Part shown: piece by piece, positions 26,572 through 35,959 of the stretch | Numbering within the stretch: the first letter of the stretch is position 1 | Layout of the letters: each line of letters starts with the position of its first letter | From: Pedobacter cryoconitis | GTDB lineage: Bacteria; Bacteroidota; Bacteroidia; Sphingobacteriales; Sphingobacteriaceae | Length of the DNA stretch: 64,000 bases | Direction: 5' to 3' | NCBI RefSeq assembly: GCF_014200605.1 | Contig: NZ_JACHCE010000014.1 | Location: forward strand, 41,225-105,224 | The notes under the pieces: generated by a model | What the model was told of the DNA's origin: nothing | Database searches by the model: none | What the model saw: the letters and a program-made list of their open reading frames with translations, nothing else | Position numbers and translations under genes: made by a program

Positions 26572-27240
26572 ATGCTCAAAAAAGAAAGATATAAACAATT
26601 TGTAGCCTATTTTTCTGCTAAACAGCCTGACGCTGAAACAGAACTTCATTACAATAATCCTTTTCAACTATTGGTAGCCGTGATTTTATCAGCACAATGC
26701 ACAGATAAAAGAATCAATCAGATTACCCCTGCTTTGTTCCAGCGTTTTCCAAATGCAAAAGCACTGGCCGGGGTTACTCCGGATATTGTTTTTGATTATA
26801 TCAGAAGTGTAAGTTACCCTAACAACAAAGCTAAACACCTTGTAGGCATGGCAAACATCCTGTTAAATGAATTTAACAATGTTGTGCCGTCAGATATTGA
26901 TCAATTACAGAAAATGCCAGGAGTAGGGCGCAAAACTGCCAATGTTATAGCCTCAGTCATTTATAATGCACCGGCGATGGCAGTGGACACCCATGTTTTC
27001 CGTGTAGCTAACCGTATTGGGCTGACCAATGGCAAAACACCACTGGCTGTAGAAAAAGACCTGGTTAAATATCTGCCAGAGGAAACTATCCATGTGGCGC
27101 ACCACTGGCTGATCCTTCATGGAAGATATGTATGTGTTGCCCGTTCTCCAAAATGCAATATCTGTGAAATCACATCTATTTGCAGATACTATGAAAAATT
27201 GAACAAACCAGCTAAAGCTATTAGCCAAGCCGAACACTAA
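26572..27240 (+). CDS. nth: Endonuclease III (base-excision repair glycosylase/AP lyase)
   Basis: Removes oxidised pyrimidines from DNA and cuts at the abasic site. The helix-hairpin-helix is MPGVGRKTANVIAS, whose Lys is the catalytic nucleophile, and the catalytic Asp is in AVDTHVFRVANRIGL. The C-terminal iron-sulfur ligands are intact (C-x6-C-x2-C-x5-C, from CVARSPKC to ICRYY). I chose the ATG at 26572 instead of 26551 because the upstream codons coincide with the -7 promoter element and the terminator T-run. That gives 222 residues, close to E. coli Nth (211). Confidence 0.94.
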   Translation: MLKKERYKQFVAYFSAKQPDAETELHYNNPFQLLVAVILSAQCTDKRINQITPALFQRFPNAKALAGVTPDIVFDYIRSVSYPNNKAKHLVGMANILLNEFNNVVPSDIDQLQKMPGVGRKTANVIASVIYNAPAMAVDTHVFRVANRIGLTNGKTPLAVEKDLVKYLPEETIHVAHHWLILHGRYVCVARSPKCNICEITSICRYYEKLNKPAKAISQAEH

Positions 27241-27292
27241 ATTCAATATTTTTAGATATTTTATTATTAATTGAAAAATATTACTTAATATT

Positions 27293-27307
27293 GCTAAATA
27301 AATTAGC
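27293..27307. promoter_or_regulatory. Candidate operator upstream of recA
   Basis: The near-palindrome GCTAA-ATAAA-TTAGC lies about 60 bases before the recA ATG, preceded by TT. The same TTGCTAA word occurs in the uvrA leader at about 25341. A near-consensus -7 (TATATTTA) lies nearer the recA start. A shared damage-response operator is possible but not shown. Confidence 0.25.
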
Positions 27308-27364
27308 ACAACAATTACCACATATAGTTTTAAATATTTTATATTTACGGCCTAATTAAATAAG

Positions 27365-28378
27365 ATGATCCCAAACCCAGATAAATTAAAAGCATTACAA
27401 CTTACATTAGATAAGTTAGAAAAATCTTACGGTAAAGGTGCCGTGATGAAATTAGGTGAAACTCCGACTGAAACTATTGAGTCAATCTCAACCGGATCCA
27501 TCACATTAGATATCGCTTTAGGTATTGGTGGTGTCCCAAAAGGACGTGTAATTGAAATTTACGGGCCGGAATCTTCAGGTAAAACTACTTTAGCAACACA
27601 CATTATTGCAGAAGCACAGAAAAAAGGTGGTGTAGCTGCATTTATTGATGCAGAACATGCTTTCGATAAGTTTTATGCAAAAAAATTAGGTGTAGATGTA
27701 GACAATCTTTTAATTGCACAACCAGATAATGGTGAGCAGGCATTAGAGATTGCTGACAACCTGATCAGATCGGGAGCTATTGACGTAATCGTTATTGACT
27801 CTGTTGCAGCTTTAGTACCAAAAGCAGAGATTGAAGGTGAAATGGGTGATTCTAAAATGGGTCTTCAGGCACGTTTAATGTCACAGGCTTTAAGAAAATT
27901 AACAGGAACAATCGCTAAAACAGGATGCTGCTGTATTTTCATCAACCAGTTACGTGAAAAAATTGGTGTGATGTTCGGTAACCCGGAAACAACTACAGGT
28001 GGTAATGCTTTAAAGTTCTACGCGTCTGTACGTCTTGATATCCGCAGAACTTCTCAGATCAAAGATGCCGATGAAGTTTCTGGTAACAGGGTAAAAGTAA
28101 AAATCGTCAAAAACAAAGTTGCTCCTCCATTCCGAATTGCTGAGTTTGATATCATGTTCGGTCAGGGAATCTCTAAAGTTGGTGAGATCATCGATTTAGG
28201 TGTAGATTTCAACATTGTTAAAAAAGCAGGTTCATGGTTCTCTTACGGTGAAACTAAACTGGGACAAGGTAGAGATGCTGTTAAGCAATTGCTATTAGAC
28301 AATCCAGAATTAGCTGATGAAATCGAGAAAAAAATCAGAGAAGAAGTAACTGGTGAGAAATTAGAAGAGTTATTGTAA
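27365..28378 (+). CDS. recA: Recombinase RecA
   Basis: DNA-strand-exchange ATPase for homologous recombination and SOS signalling. Walker A is GPESSGKT (residues 67-74), with the FIDAEHAFDKFYAKKLG segment after it and VIVIDSVAALVPKAEIEGE for Walker B. The L2 region reads INQLREKIGVMFGNPETTTGG. The C-terminal tail is acidic but short. The 337 residues are slightly fewer than in E. coli (353). It is monocistronic and ends in a very strong terminator. Confidence 0.98.
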   Translation: MIPNPDKLKALQLTLDKLEKSYGKGAVMKLGETPTETIESISTGSITLDIALGIGGVPKGRVIEIYGPESSGKTTLATHIIAEAQKKGGVAAFIDAEHAFDKFYAKKLGVDVDNLLIAQPDNGEQALEIADNLIRSGAIDVIVIDSVAALVPKAEIEGEMGDSKMGLQARLMSQALRKLTGTIAKTGCCCIFINQLREKIGVMFGNPETTTGGNALKFYASVRLDIRRTSQIKDADEVSGNRVKVKIVKNKVAPPFRIAEFDIMFGQGISKVGEIIDLGVDFNIVKKAGSWFSYGETKLGQGRDAVKQLLLDNPELADEIEKKIREEVTGEKLEELL

Positions 28379-28394
28379 TCAAGAATAGCTGTAT

Positions 28395-28435
28395 AAAAAA
28401 AAGCGATATGTCTGTCTGGACATATCGCTTTTTTT
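28395..28435. terminator. Strong intrinsic terminator after recA, usable from both sides
   Basis: Ten-base perfect stem GCGATATGTC / GACATATCGC with a six-base loop, preceded by eight A and followed by seven T. Confidence 0.9.
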
Positions 28436-28470
28436 ATGATAAGGCCTTCAGTAATTTATCCTGACCGCTA

Positions 28471-28851
28471 TCAGATCAGCACACAGCTTCCTGCAATAAC
28501 CTGCCAGCTGCTAGTGCCGCTAATATTTTTCCAGACCCTGGTATAACGATATTTACCATCAAGGTCATGTTTTCCAAAAGTTCCTTCCAACGCTATCGTA
28601 ACAGCAACTACTGCAACGTCTCCAATAATATTGATCTGCTGATCTTGCGATCCGATATGGCTAACTTTCATCTCTCCAGAACGATATCCTTCCAGATCCA
28701 TTTGCTTAGTAAGCGTTTGTCCCATTGGGTTTGTAAACAGTAAATCTTCATGAAGTAAATGGTCTAGTCTCTCCAGATCACTTTCCTTAATAGCAACCAG
28801 AAGTACTTCTTCACTTACTACAATCTCCAGTATCTCCTTTGAATCTTTCAT
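28471..28851 (-). CDS. NTF2-like (SnoaL/DUF4440) domain protein
   Basis: A compact alpha-plus-beta cone-fold protein of 126 residues starting at the Met of MKDSKEILEIVVSEE; a longer start at 28872 adds seven unconvincing residues. The pattern LDHLLHEDLLFTNPMGQTLTKQMDLEGYRSG and VTIALEGTFGKHDLDGKYRYTRVWKNISGTSSWQVIAGS matches DUF4440 proteins, some of which are enzymes and some ligand-binding proteins. No catalytic residues can be assigned. It is alone in its transcript. Confidence 0.8.
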   Translation of the reverse strand: MKDSKEILEIVVSEEVLLVAIKESDLERLDHLLHEDLLFTNPMGQTLTKQMDLEGYRSGEMKVSHIGSQDQQINIIGDVAVVAVTIALEGTFGKHDLDGKYRYTRVWKNISGTSSWQVIAGSCVLI

Positions 28852-28905
28852 CTGATAAAAATAAAACAACAATCCGGGTTACATACCTTATAGCTAAGCA
28901 CTAAC

Positions 28906-29085
28906 TTAAGGATTCATAAACTTCATATCCACGTTAACCGCTACATAAGCAGCAATAAATATAGCAGCAACCAAAACGACAAGGCCGATATAATTCTTAT
29001 TTTTATCTTGTTTAATCATCCAGATCAACAACAAAATAAAAGGGATCAGCATCATGCCGAAAAACAAAAAACTCATTGAATTCAT
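28906..29085 (-). CDS. 59-residue two-helix membrane protein
   Basis: A short minus-strand frame with ATG at 29085 and TAA at 28906-28908. It encodes two hydrophobic helices: residues about 5-24 (FLFFGMMLIPFILLLIW) and about 33-50 (GLVVLVAAIFIAAYVAV), joined by a charged loop KQDKNKN, with positive-inside topology. It begins 16 bases downstream of the tsaD stop, so it is probably co-transcribed. Codon use looks coding and there is no competing gene. I know no function; such small proteins are easily missed. Confidence 0.6.
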   Translation of the reverse strand: MNSMSFLFFGMMLIPFILLLIWMIKQDKNKNYIGLVVLVAAIFIAAYVAVNVDMKFMNP

Positions 29086-29101
29086 AACAAATTATTAGTA
29101 T

Positions 29102-30103
29102 TTAAAACTCCATTCTCGATGCAGGTGCAATATCCTGACCAACGAACTCCTTATTTATAAACTTATAATGGGCGGCTATTGCGATCATTGCCGCATTATC
29201 TGTACAATATTCAAAAGCAGGAACAAAAACATTCCAGCCGAGCTCTACAGATTTTTCCTCCAAAGCTTTACGTAGTCCTGTATTTGCAGAAACCCCGCCA
29301 GCAATGGCAATATCCTTAATATTATATTGTTTTGCAGCTTTTTTCAACTTATTTAACAAGATATGAACAATGCTATGCTGTACCGAAGCACAGATATCGT
29401 TTAAATTCTCCTGAATAAATTCTGGATTCAATTTCTCCTGCGCCCTGATAAAATACAAGATAGCGGTCTTCAGGCCACTAAAACTATAATTCAAATCTTT
29501 GATCTGAGGTTCAGGAAACTTATAAGCCAGCGGATTCCCTTTTGCAGCATGCAAATCAATCAGGGGCCCACCCGGATAAGGGAGATTTAAAATCTTAGCT
29601 GTTTTATCAAATGCTTCACCAGCCGCATCATCCAATGATTCACCTATAATCTCCATATCAAAGAAGTCTTTAACCAGGACTATCTGCGTATGTCCGCCAG
29701 AAACCGTTAAACATAAAAACGGGAACGAAGGTTTAGGATCTTCAATAAAATGTGCGAGAATATGCGCATGCATATGGTTCACAGCGATTAGCGGTAAATC
29801 TAAAGCCAGTGCAAATGATTTAGCAAATGACACCCCTACCAGTAAAGATCCCAATAATCCGGGCCCCCTGGTAAAAGCTATTGCATTTATATCCTTTTTA
29901 CTAACTTTAGCATCGATTAATGCTTGTTGAATAACTGGTACAATATTTTGCTGATGGACCCTTGAAGCTAATTCAGGAATTACACCACCATAATTTTGAT
30001 GAATAGTTTGGTTTGCAATAACATTGGCAGTAATTTTGCCGTTATTACAAATAGCAACAGAAGTTTCATCACAAGAGGATTCGATAGCAAGTATTACTGA
30101 CAC
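29102..30103 (-). CDS. tsaD: tRNA N6-adenosine threonylcarbamoyltransferase
   Basis: Transfers threonylcarbamoyl to A37 of ANN-decoding tRNAs, with TsaB and TsaE. The metal-binding motif HMHAH is at residues 110-114, and the ASKHA-fold phosphate motifs show as AIESSCDETSVA (6-17), SGGHTQIVLV and AGGVSANTGLR. The 333-residue length is standard. Its start faces the large TamB-like gene with almost no gap, and a perfect -7 element sits at 30123-30130. Confidence 0.96.
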   Translation of the reverse strand: MSVILAIESSCDETSVAICNNGKITANVIANQTIHQNYGGVIPELASRVHQQNIVPVIQQALIDAKVSKKDINAIAFTRGPGLLGSLLVGVSFAKSFALALDLPLIAVNHMHAHILAHFIEDPKPSFPFLCLTVSGGHTQIVLVKDFFDMEIIGESLDDAAGEAFDKTAKILNLPYPGGPLIDLHAAKGNPLAYKFPEPQIKDLNYSFSGLKTAILYFIRAQEKLNPEFIQENLNDICASVQHSIVHILLNKLKKAAKQYNIKDIAIAGGVSANTGLRKALEEKSVELGWNVFVPAFEYCTDNAAMIAIAAHYKFINKEFVGQDIAPASRMEF

Positions 30104-30122
30104 GTTGATTATTATTAAGCTA

Positions 30123-30130
30123 CAAAACTA
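30123..30130 (-). promoter_or_regulatory. Promoter -7 element of tsaD (TAGTTTTG)
   Basis: A perfect TAnnTTTG on the minus strand, ending 20 bases before the tsaD ATG. It overlaps the expected N-terminus of the divergent TamB-like gene. No -33 TTTG is visible. Confidence 0.45.
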
Positions 30131-30219
30131 TCAAAAAACTATTAAAAATACTTCTTTGGTTTATTGCATCGATTCTGCTGCTACTCGCGATCATCTTATT
30201 TTCGCTTCAGTTCCGGCCT

Positions 30220-33200
30220 GTGCAGACATTTGTGGCAAAAAAAGCAGCAGCTTATCTTTCCAGCGAATTAAATACGACCATATCTTTACACAGTATTTAC
30301 GTTAAACCGTTTAAATCTGTAGTCATTGAGGACCTTTTGGTACTTGATCAGCAAAAAGATACGCTGTTAAGCACCCCTAAATTTATTGTAGACCTTAACC
30401 TTTTGTCCTTTGACAAACGGATTATTGACATCAATACTGTACAGTTAAACAACGGTGCCTTCTTTCTAAAAAAATATAAAGGAAAAAATAAAGGAACAAA
30501 TCTTGATTTTATCATTGACTATTTTCATTCGGGAACAACAACACCGGTTGTTAAGAAGAAAAATCCATATAAGATCACTTTTAACCGTGTAATCCTGAAT
30601 AATATTCAGTTAAAATACAAAAACCTGAATGTTGATACCGTGATCAACGGGGTTAATTTCGAAGATGTAGAACTAACTGGTCTGAATGGTATTTTTGAAA
30701 AGCTGAATACTTCTGATCACCTGTTACAGGCCGATATAAAAAATCTGACTTTCAAAGAAAAAAGCGGTTTTTATCTTAAAAACCTAAGTGCATTTACCAC
30801 GGTAGATACCAATCGTATTGAACTTAAAAAACTAACCCTTATTACCAATAAAAGTCATTTGACAGACTACTTCGAAATGAGGTTCCATGACTATGACGAC
30901 TTTAATGACTATGTCAATAAAGTAAGAATGAAAGCTCATTTTAAAAACAGTCACCTGGAATCGAAAGATGTAGCCTATTTTGCATCAGAGGTTTCAAAAA
31001 TGAACCTGAATATTGACATTGACGGGCAGATTACCGGTCTTGTTAATAACCTGAAAGCGAAAAAGCTTTCTGTAAAAGCTGGTAAAGCGACCTATATCAA
31101 AGGTGATTTCAACCTCAAAGGTTTACCTTATCTGGATGAAACTTTTATGGAAATGAAGGTTGACATGGCCTCTACCAATAAAAAGGATTTAGATGAGCTC
31201 GTAACTAATATTACCGGAAACCGGAAAAAGGTAATCCCTGTTATCGTCCAGAAATTTGGGGATATCTATTTCAATGGAAATTTCACCGGTTTCCAAAATG
31301 ACTTTATTGCCTTTGGTGAATTTAAGACTAAACTGGGAAGAATTGTTTCAGATGTAAATATGAAAATCAGTAAAAAGGGTGTACCCTCTTATTCTGGTAA
31401 TGTCAAAACATATGACTTTAATTTAGGTAACCTCATTGATGAAAACAGCCTGGGCAGAATAACTGCCTCCGTGTATGTAAAAGGTAAAGGAACGGAGCTC
31501 AATAGCCTGACAGAACAAATCAATGGTGATATTCAATATATAGACTTCAATGACTACCGCTATTCCAATGTCAAAATTGATGGTACTTTTGACAAAAAAT
31601 ATTTTGATGGTAAGCTAAGTATCAATGATAAAAACATACAGCTTGCGTTTGACGGAGGGGTAAACTTAAATCCCAGGCTGCCAGTATTTGACTTTAAGGC
31701 TTCTATCAGAAAAGCAAAACTCCGTAACCTGCACCTGTTTAAGGATTCGCTGATGGTTGATGCAAACTTTAGCACCAATTTTTCTGGAACCAACCTCAAC
31801 AACATTCAGGGAGACCTCCTTATTGAGAAGATCAGGCTTAATAATGTCAAAGGAATATATAATATTGACTCCATACAGCTGCAAGCCAAAGGCATTGGAG
31901 CTGACAGGACGTTAAAAGTCAACTCTGATGTACTTGAAGCGAGTATCCAGGGGCAGTATGACCTGAATACACTTCCATCCTACTATAAATCGCTGGCCAA
32001 AACCTATATTCCATCTCTTAAAGCCGATATCGTCAATTTCAGAAACCAGATATTCAAATTCCGGCTTAAAATTAAACGTTTCGAGCCTGTTGCCGAATTA
32101 ATTGCCCCAGGCCTGGAAATAGATGACACAGCCGAATTATATGGGGATTTTGATTCTGAAAAGAAAATTGCCATCCTGAACGGTTATATCAAAAAACTAA
32201 AATATAAAGGTGTTATAGCCAATAACATCATCATAGATGAAAATACGACAAGTAATCAGCTGCAGGCTATTATTACATCAGACCGCGTAGATCTGAATGA
32301 TAGTTTATATATCAAAAACGTCAATATTTCAAACGTCCTGCGTAATGACAGTCTTGCACTTAACGTAAAATTATCGAATGCAGATGATGCCAATCAGCTG
32401 GATTTAAACGGTCTGGTTGAATTTGGTAAAGACAGCACGCGGATCAGTATCCTGCCATCCTTACTTAAAATCAACAGTGAAGACTGGGCTATACAGGATA
32501 AAGTAAAGATCAGTTTTAAAGAAGGTAAAACAGAAATCAGTAATTTCGATCTGCGAAACGGCAATCAGCTGTTAACTGTTGATGGTATTTTATCCGAAAA
32601 TTCAAAAGACGCCTTAAAAGTTGGCTTTAAAGCTTTCAGTCTAAAAACTTTAAATCCATTCCTAAAAACTGTAGGGGTACAATTATCCGGTAATGTCAAT
32701 GGGAAGACTAAACTTTATGGATTGCTTAAATCAGTCAGGATAAATGACGATGTTAAAATTGACTCCCTAAATTTCAACGACACTTATATCGGCTCACTGA
32801 CAGATACCTCTTCTTATAGCCAGGAATCTAATCTTGCTAATATATTTACGCGCATCAACAGAGATGGAAAAGAGACCCTTAATGTAAACGGAAATCTCAA
32901 TCTTAAAGAGAAAAACATAGACCTTACGGTTAAAATGGATGAGAGTGAGCTTACCGTACTATCTCCGTTTGTAAGTGATCTGGTATCTAATCTTAAAGGG
33001 CTTATTTCTACCGATCTCACCATAAAAGGAGCTTTTAACGCCCCAAAAATAGATGGGAGTATCACGCTCGATAAAGCACAGCTTACAGTTAATTATTTAA
33101 AGACAGCCTATACCATCACGCACAAAGTAACAGTAGAAAACAGTGTGATCAATGTTGATGACCTTGATTTAAAAGATTCTGGTGGTAATATTGCAACAGC

Positions 33201-34629
33201 ACATGGTACCGTAGATCTAAACAACATTAACACCCCAACCCTTGATGTTAACATTAAAGCCAAAGATTTTATGGCTTTAAATACCACCATAAAAGATAAT
33301 GAGCTTTACTTCGGTCAGGCCTTTGCTACCGGTACTTTCATTTTCCGCGGGCCAACAAATAAGCTTTTTATTGGGATAGATGCAAAAACAGAAAAAGGAA
33401 CGGTCTTTAATCTTCCTTTAAACAGTTCTGAAACTGTATCAAATAAAGATTTCATCACCTTCCTCAATAAGGATACAGCTACAAACGTCAAAAAAGCAAT
33501 AAATTTTGATGGTATAACCATGAGCTTTAAACTGCAGGTAGACCCTCAGAGTACAACCAACCTGTTTACTAATCTGGGTAATCTAAGTGGAAAAGGTAAT
33601 GCAGACCTTAATCTGGAGATCAATAGTCTTGGAGATTTCGAAATGTCCGGAGATTACATTATTGAATCAGGCAGCTTTGATTTTACAGCACAAGAAATTA
33701 TCAATAAAAAATTCAATATCAGACAAGGCGGGACAGTCAGGTGGACAGGTAACCCAACACAGGCCCAAATACAGCTTAAGGCTGTCTATGAGCTAAGAGC
33801 AGGTCTTTCTGATCTCTATGGTGCAGCGAACAGAGATTTTAGCAGTAATGCTAATTTAAGGGTCCCTGTGGAAGTAGAAATGGGGCTCAGTGGATTGTTA
33901 TTGCAGCCAGACATCAAACTGGATCTTTTCTTCCCTTCAAATCCATCTATCAAAGAAGAGCTGCAAGCCTATTTCAGTGATCCGAACAATCTGAACCTCC
34001 AGGCATTCAGTTTAATCATCAGAAGAAGTTTTGCGCCTGGCACTGGTAAAGAAGATTTAGGTAAACAAGTAACATCTGGTGTTGCCAGTACAGCAACAGA
34101 GCTTCTTTTCAACCAGTTCAACAACGTTCTTTCGTCACTTAACCTTGATTTCGTAGATATCAATATCCGCTCTCTGAGTGAAGCCAGTGCCTCATTCAAA
34201 TTCTTCAACAACCGGGTGATCGTCAATGCAGGTGTCATCGACAACAGAAGTACGAGTGATCTTTCTCCTATAGGTTTTTCAAGAAACAGCGTGGGTAGTG
34301 AGGTTGAGATTCTGGCACTCATCCGAAAAGATGGTACACTGACTGGTAAGCTGGCTAATAAGCCACCTACACAGCAAAGTATTTTTGTAAATACCGGAAT
34401 AAATCAGAACATGAATGTAACTTCATTCGGACTGATCTATTCACAGCAATTTGATAATTTCAGAGAGTTTGTTCAAAAGGTGACCGGAAAGTACCGCAAA
34501 AACCAAAAGAAAAAACTGGAAGACCCGCATCCTCATAAAAGCACAAAACAGTCTGTTAATAAAGATGCGGTCACTGAAGAACAAAAGAGGTTACTACAAA
34601 ATGTAACTCCTCCTAGCCCTTCATTATAG
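30220..34629 (+). CDS. TamB-like translocation/assembly protein (DUF490 C-terminus)
   Basis: A giant periplasm-spanning AsmA/TamB-type protein (1469 residues from the GTG at 30220) of the group that carries phospholipids or assembles outer-membrane proteins. Long beta-rich repeats fill most of the chain. The C-terminal DUF490 region is recognisable by NLSGKGNADLNLEINSLG and the segments around GSFDFTAQEIINKKF. The membrane anchor KKLLKILLWFIASILLLL is encoded in the same frame upstream (30133 onwards), but no ATG, GTG or TTG precedes it after the stop at 30106. So the true start is either a rare codon (ATC at 30130 stands where relatives would have Met) or the sequence has an error. It overlaps ribBA tail-to-tail by 17 bases. 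Confidence 0.85.
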   Translation: MQTFVAKKAAAYLSSELNTTISLHSIYVKPFKSVVIEDLLVLDQQKDTLLSTPKFIVDLNLLSFDKRIIDINTVQLNNGAFFLKKYKGKNKGTNLDFIIDYFHSGTTTPVVKKKNPYKITFNRVILNNIQLKYKNLNVDTVINGVNFEDVELTGLNGIFEKLNTSDHLLQADIKNLTFKEKSGFYLKNLSAFTTVDTNRIELKKLTLITNKSHLTDYFEMRFHDYDDFNDYVNKVRMKAHFKNSHLESKDVAYFASEVSKMNLNIDIDGQITGLVNNLKAKKLSVKAGKATYIKGDFNLKGLPYLDETFMEMKVDMASTNKKDLDELVTNITGNRKKVIPVIVQKFGDIYFNGNFTGFQNDFIAFGEFKTKLGRIVSDVNMKISKKGVPSYSGNVKTYDFNLGNLIDENSLGRITASVYVKGKGTELNSLTEQINGDIQYIDFNDYRYSNVKIDGTFDKKYFDGKLSINDKNIQLAFDGGVNLNPRLPVFDFKASIRKAKLRNLHLFKDSLMVDANFSTNFSGTNLNNIQGDLLIEKIRLNNVKGIYNIDSIQLQAKGIGADRTLKVNSDVLEASIQGQYDLNTLPSYYKSLAKTYIPSLKADIVNFRNQIFKFRLKIKRFEPVAELIAPGLEIDDTAELYGDFDSEKKIAILNGYIKKLKYKGVIANNIIIDENTTSNQLQAIITSDRVDLNDSLYIKNVNISNVLRNDSLALNVKLSNADDANQLDLNGLVEFGKDSTRISILPSLLKINSEDWAIQDKVKISFKEGKTEISNFDLRNGNQLLTVDGILSENSKDALKVGFKAFSLKTLNPFLKTVGVQLSGNVNGKTKLYGLLKSVRINDDVKIDSLNFNDTYIGSLTDTSSYSQESNLANIFTRINRDGKETLNVNGNLNLKEKNIDLTVKMDESELTVLSPFVSDLVSNLKGLISTDLTIKGAFNAPKIDGSITLDKAQLTVNYLKTAYTITHKVTVENSVINVDDLDLKDSGGNIATAHGTVDLNNINTPTLDVNIKAKDFMALNTTIKDNELYFGQAFATGTFIFRGPTNKLFIGIDAKTEKGTVFNLPLNSSETVSNKDFITFLNKDTATNVKKAINFDGITMSFKLQVDPQSTTNLFTNLGNLSGKGNADLNLEINSLGDFEMSGDYIIESGSFDFTAQEIINKKFNIRQGGTVRWTGNPTQAQIQLKAVYELRAGLSDLYGAANRDFSSNANLRVPVEVEMGLSGLLLQPDIKLDLFFPSNPSIKEELQAYFSDPNNLNLQAFSLIIRRSFAPGTGKEDLGKQVTSGVASTATELLFNQFNNVLSSLNLDFVDINIRSLSEASASFKFFNNRVIVNAGVIDNRSTSDLSPIGFSRNSVGSEVEILALIRKDGTLTGKLANKPPTQQSIFVNTGINQNMNVTSFGLIYSQQFDNFREFVQKVTGKYRKNQKKKLEDPHPHKSTKQSVNKDAVTEEQKRLLQNVTPPSPSL

Positions 34630-35824
34630 TATGGCCCATCTTATCCCTTTTAGTTTTCAGGTAAGTTTCGTTATGGGAGTTGCTTAAAATCTCAATCGGG
34701 ATATTTTCTACAACTTCTAAACCATAGCCAATTAATCCTGCTCTTTTAGTTGGGTTATTAGACATCAGACGCATTTTACGAACACCCTGCGCCCTTAAAA
34801 TCTGTGCACCAACACCATAATCACGTTCATCACCTTTAAAGCCTAACTTAATATTTGCTTCAACAGTATCAAAACCGGCATCCTGGAGATTATACGATAA
34901 TAGTTTATTTACAAGACCAATACCACGGCCTTCCTGATTCATATATACAACAATCCCTTTACCTTCTTTCTCGATCATCTGCAAGGCTTTATGAAGCTGA
35001 GGCCCGCAATCACAACGGCAGGAACCAAAAATATCACCTGTAACACAAGAACTATGCACTCTGACCAGGATAGCTTCATCAGCAGTCCACTCCCCCTTAC
35101 TTAAAGCAAGGTGTGTTGCATTATTCTCCAGCTGTGTATAAGCAGTCATTTTGAAATCACCCCATTCTGTTGGCAGGTTAATTGTAACCTCCTCTTTAAT
35201 CAGGCTATCATTTTTCAGACGATAAGCAATCAGATCTTTAATTGAAATTATTTTAAGCTGGTGCTGTGCTGCTATCTTCATCAGATCCGGCAGCCTTGCC
35301 ATTTCTCCATCTTCTTTCATGATCTCTACAAGCACACCTGCAGGTTCCATTCCAGCCAGTCTGGCTAAATCCACAGCAGCTTCTGTATGTCCGGCACGTC
35401 TAAGCACACCGCCATCTTTGGCACGTAAAGGGAATATATGTCCTGGTCTGCCCAGTTCATCGGGATTAGTATCCGGATTGATTAATGCCAGTATAGTTTT
35501 AGAACGGTCTGATGCAGAAATACCAGTGGTACAGCCATGACCTATCAGATCTACAGAAACTGTAAAGTTAGTCTCATAAGCCGCAGTATTTTTACCTACC
35601 ATCAGCTCCAGGTTCAATTCATCACATCTTTCTTCGGTAATTGCCGCACAAATAAGGCCCCTTCCGTGAGTGGCCATAAAATTGATTACTTCGGGTGTTG
35701 CATTGGCAGCAGCAGTAAGGAAGTCACCCTCATTTTCACGATCTTCATCGTCTACAACAATAACAACTTTACCGGCTTTTATATCTGCAACAGCATCTTC
35801 TATTGCGTTCAGTTTAATTTCCAT
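34613..35824 (-). CDS. ribBA: Bifunctional DHBP synthase / GTP cyclohydrolase II
   Basis: Catalyses two entry steps of riboflavin synthesis. The N-terminal half (residues 1-200) is RibB with DDEDRENEGDF (about 25-35) and the GHTEAAVDLARLAG segment. The C-terminal half (about 205-403) is RibA with zinc ligands in SSCVTGDIFGSCRCDCG and the catalytic NQEGRGIGL loop. The 403-residue fused form is common in this phylum. No FMN riboswitch is visible in the leader. With ribF far away at 16970, riboflavin genes are scattered. Confidence 0.97.
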   Translation of the reverse strand: MEIKLNAIEDAVADIKAGKVVIVVDDEDRENEGDFLTAAANATPEVINFMATHGRGLICAAITEERCDELNLELMVGKNTAAYETNFTVSVDLIGHGCTTGISASDRSKTILALINPDTNPDELGRPGHIFPLRAKDGGVLRRAGHTEAAVDLARLAGMEPAGVLVEIMKEDGEMARLPDLMKIAAQHQLKIISIKDLIAYRLKNDSLIKEEVTINLPTEWGDFKMTAYTQLENNATHLALSKGEWTADEAILVRVHSSCVTGDIFGSCRCDCGPQLHKALQMIEKEGKGIVVYMNQEGRGIGLVNKLLSYNLQDAGFDTVEANIKLGFKGDERDYGVGAQILRAQGVRKMRLMSNNPTKRAGLIGYGLEVVENIPIEILSNSHNETYLKTKRDKMGHTIMKG

Positions 35825-35959
35825 TTTTTGTCAAACCACTTAAACAAAGGACATATCATTAAATCCAGTTTAAGATCATAAACAAAGTTACAACCTTCCA
35901 CGGATAATATATATTTAAAATATCATCGTTAAGTAAGTTGTGTTTAATGGAAGCTGAAT

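Noticed and set aside
35825..35959. FMN riboswitch before ribBA
   Set aside because: The leader is short and lacks the conserved FMN-element boxes.
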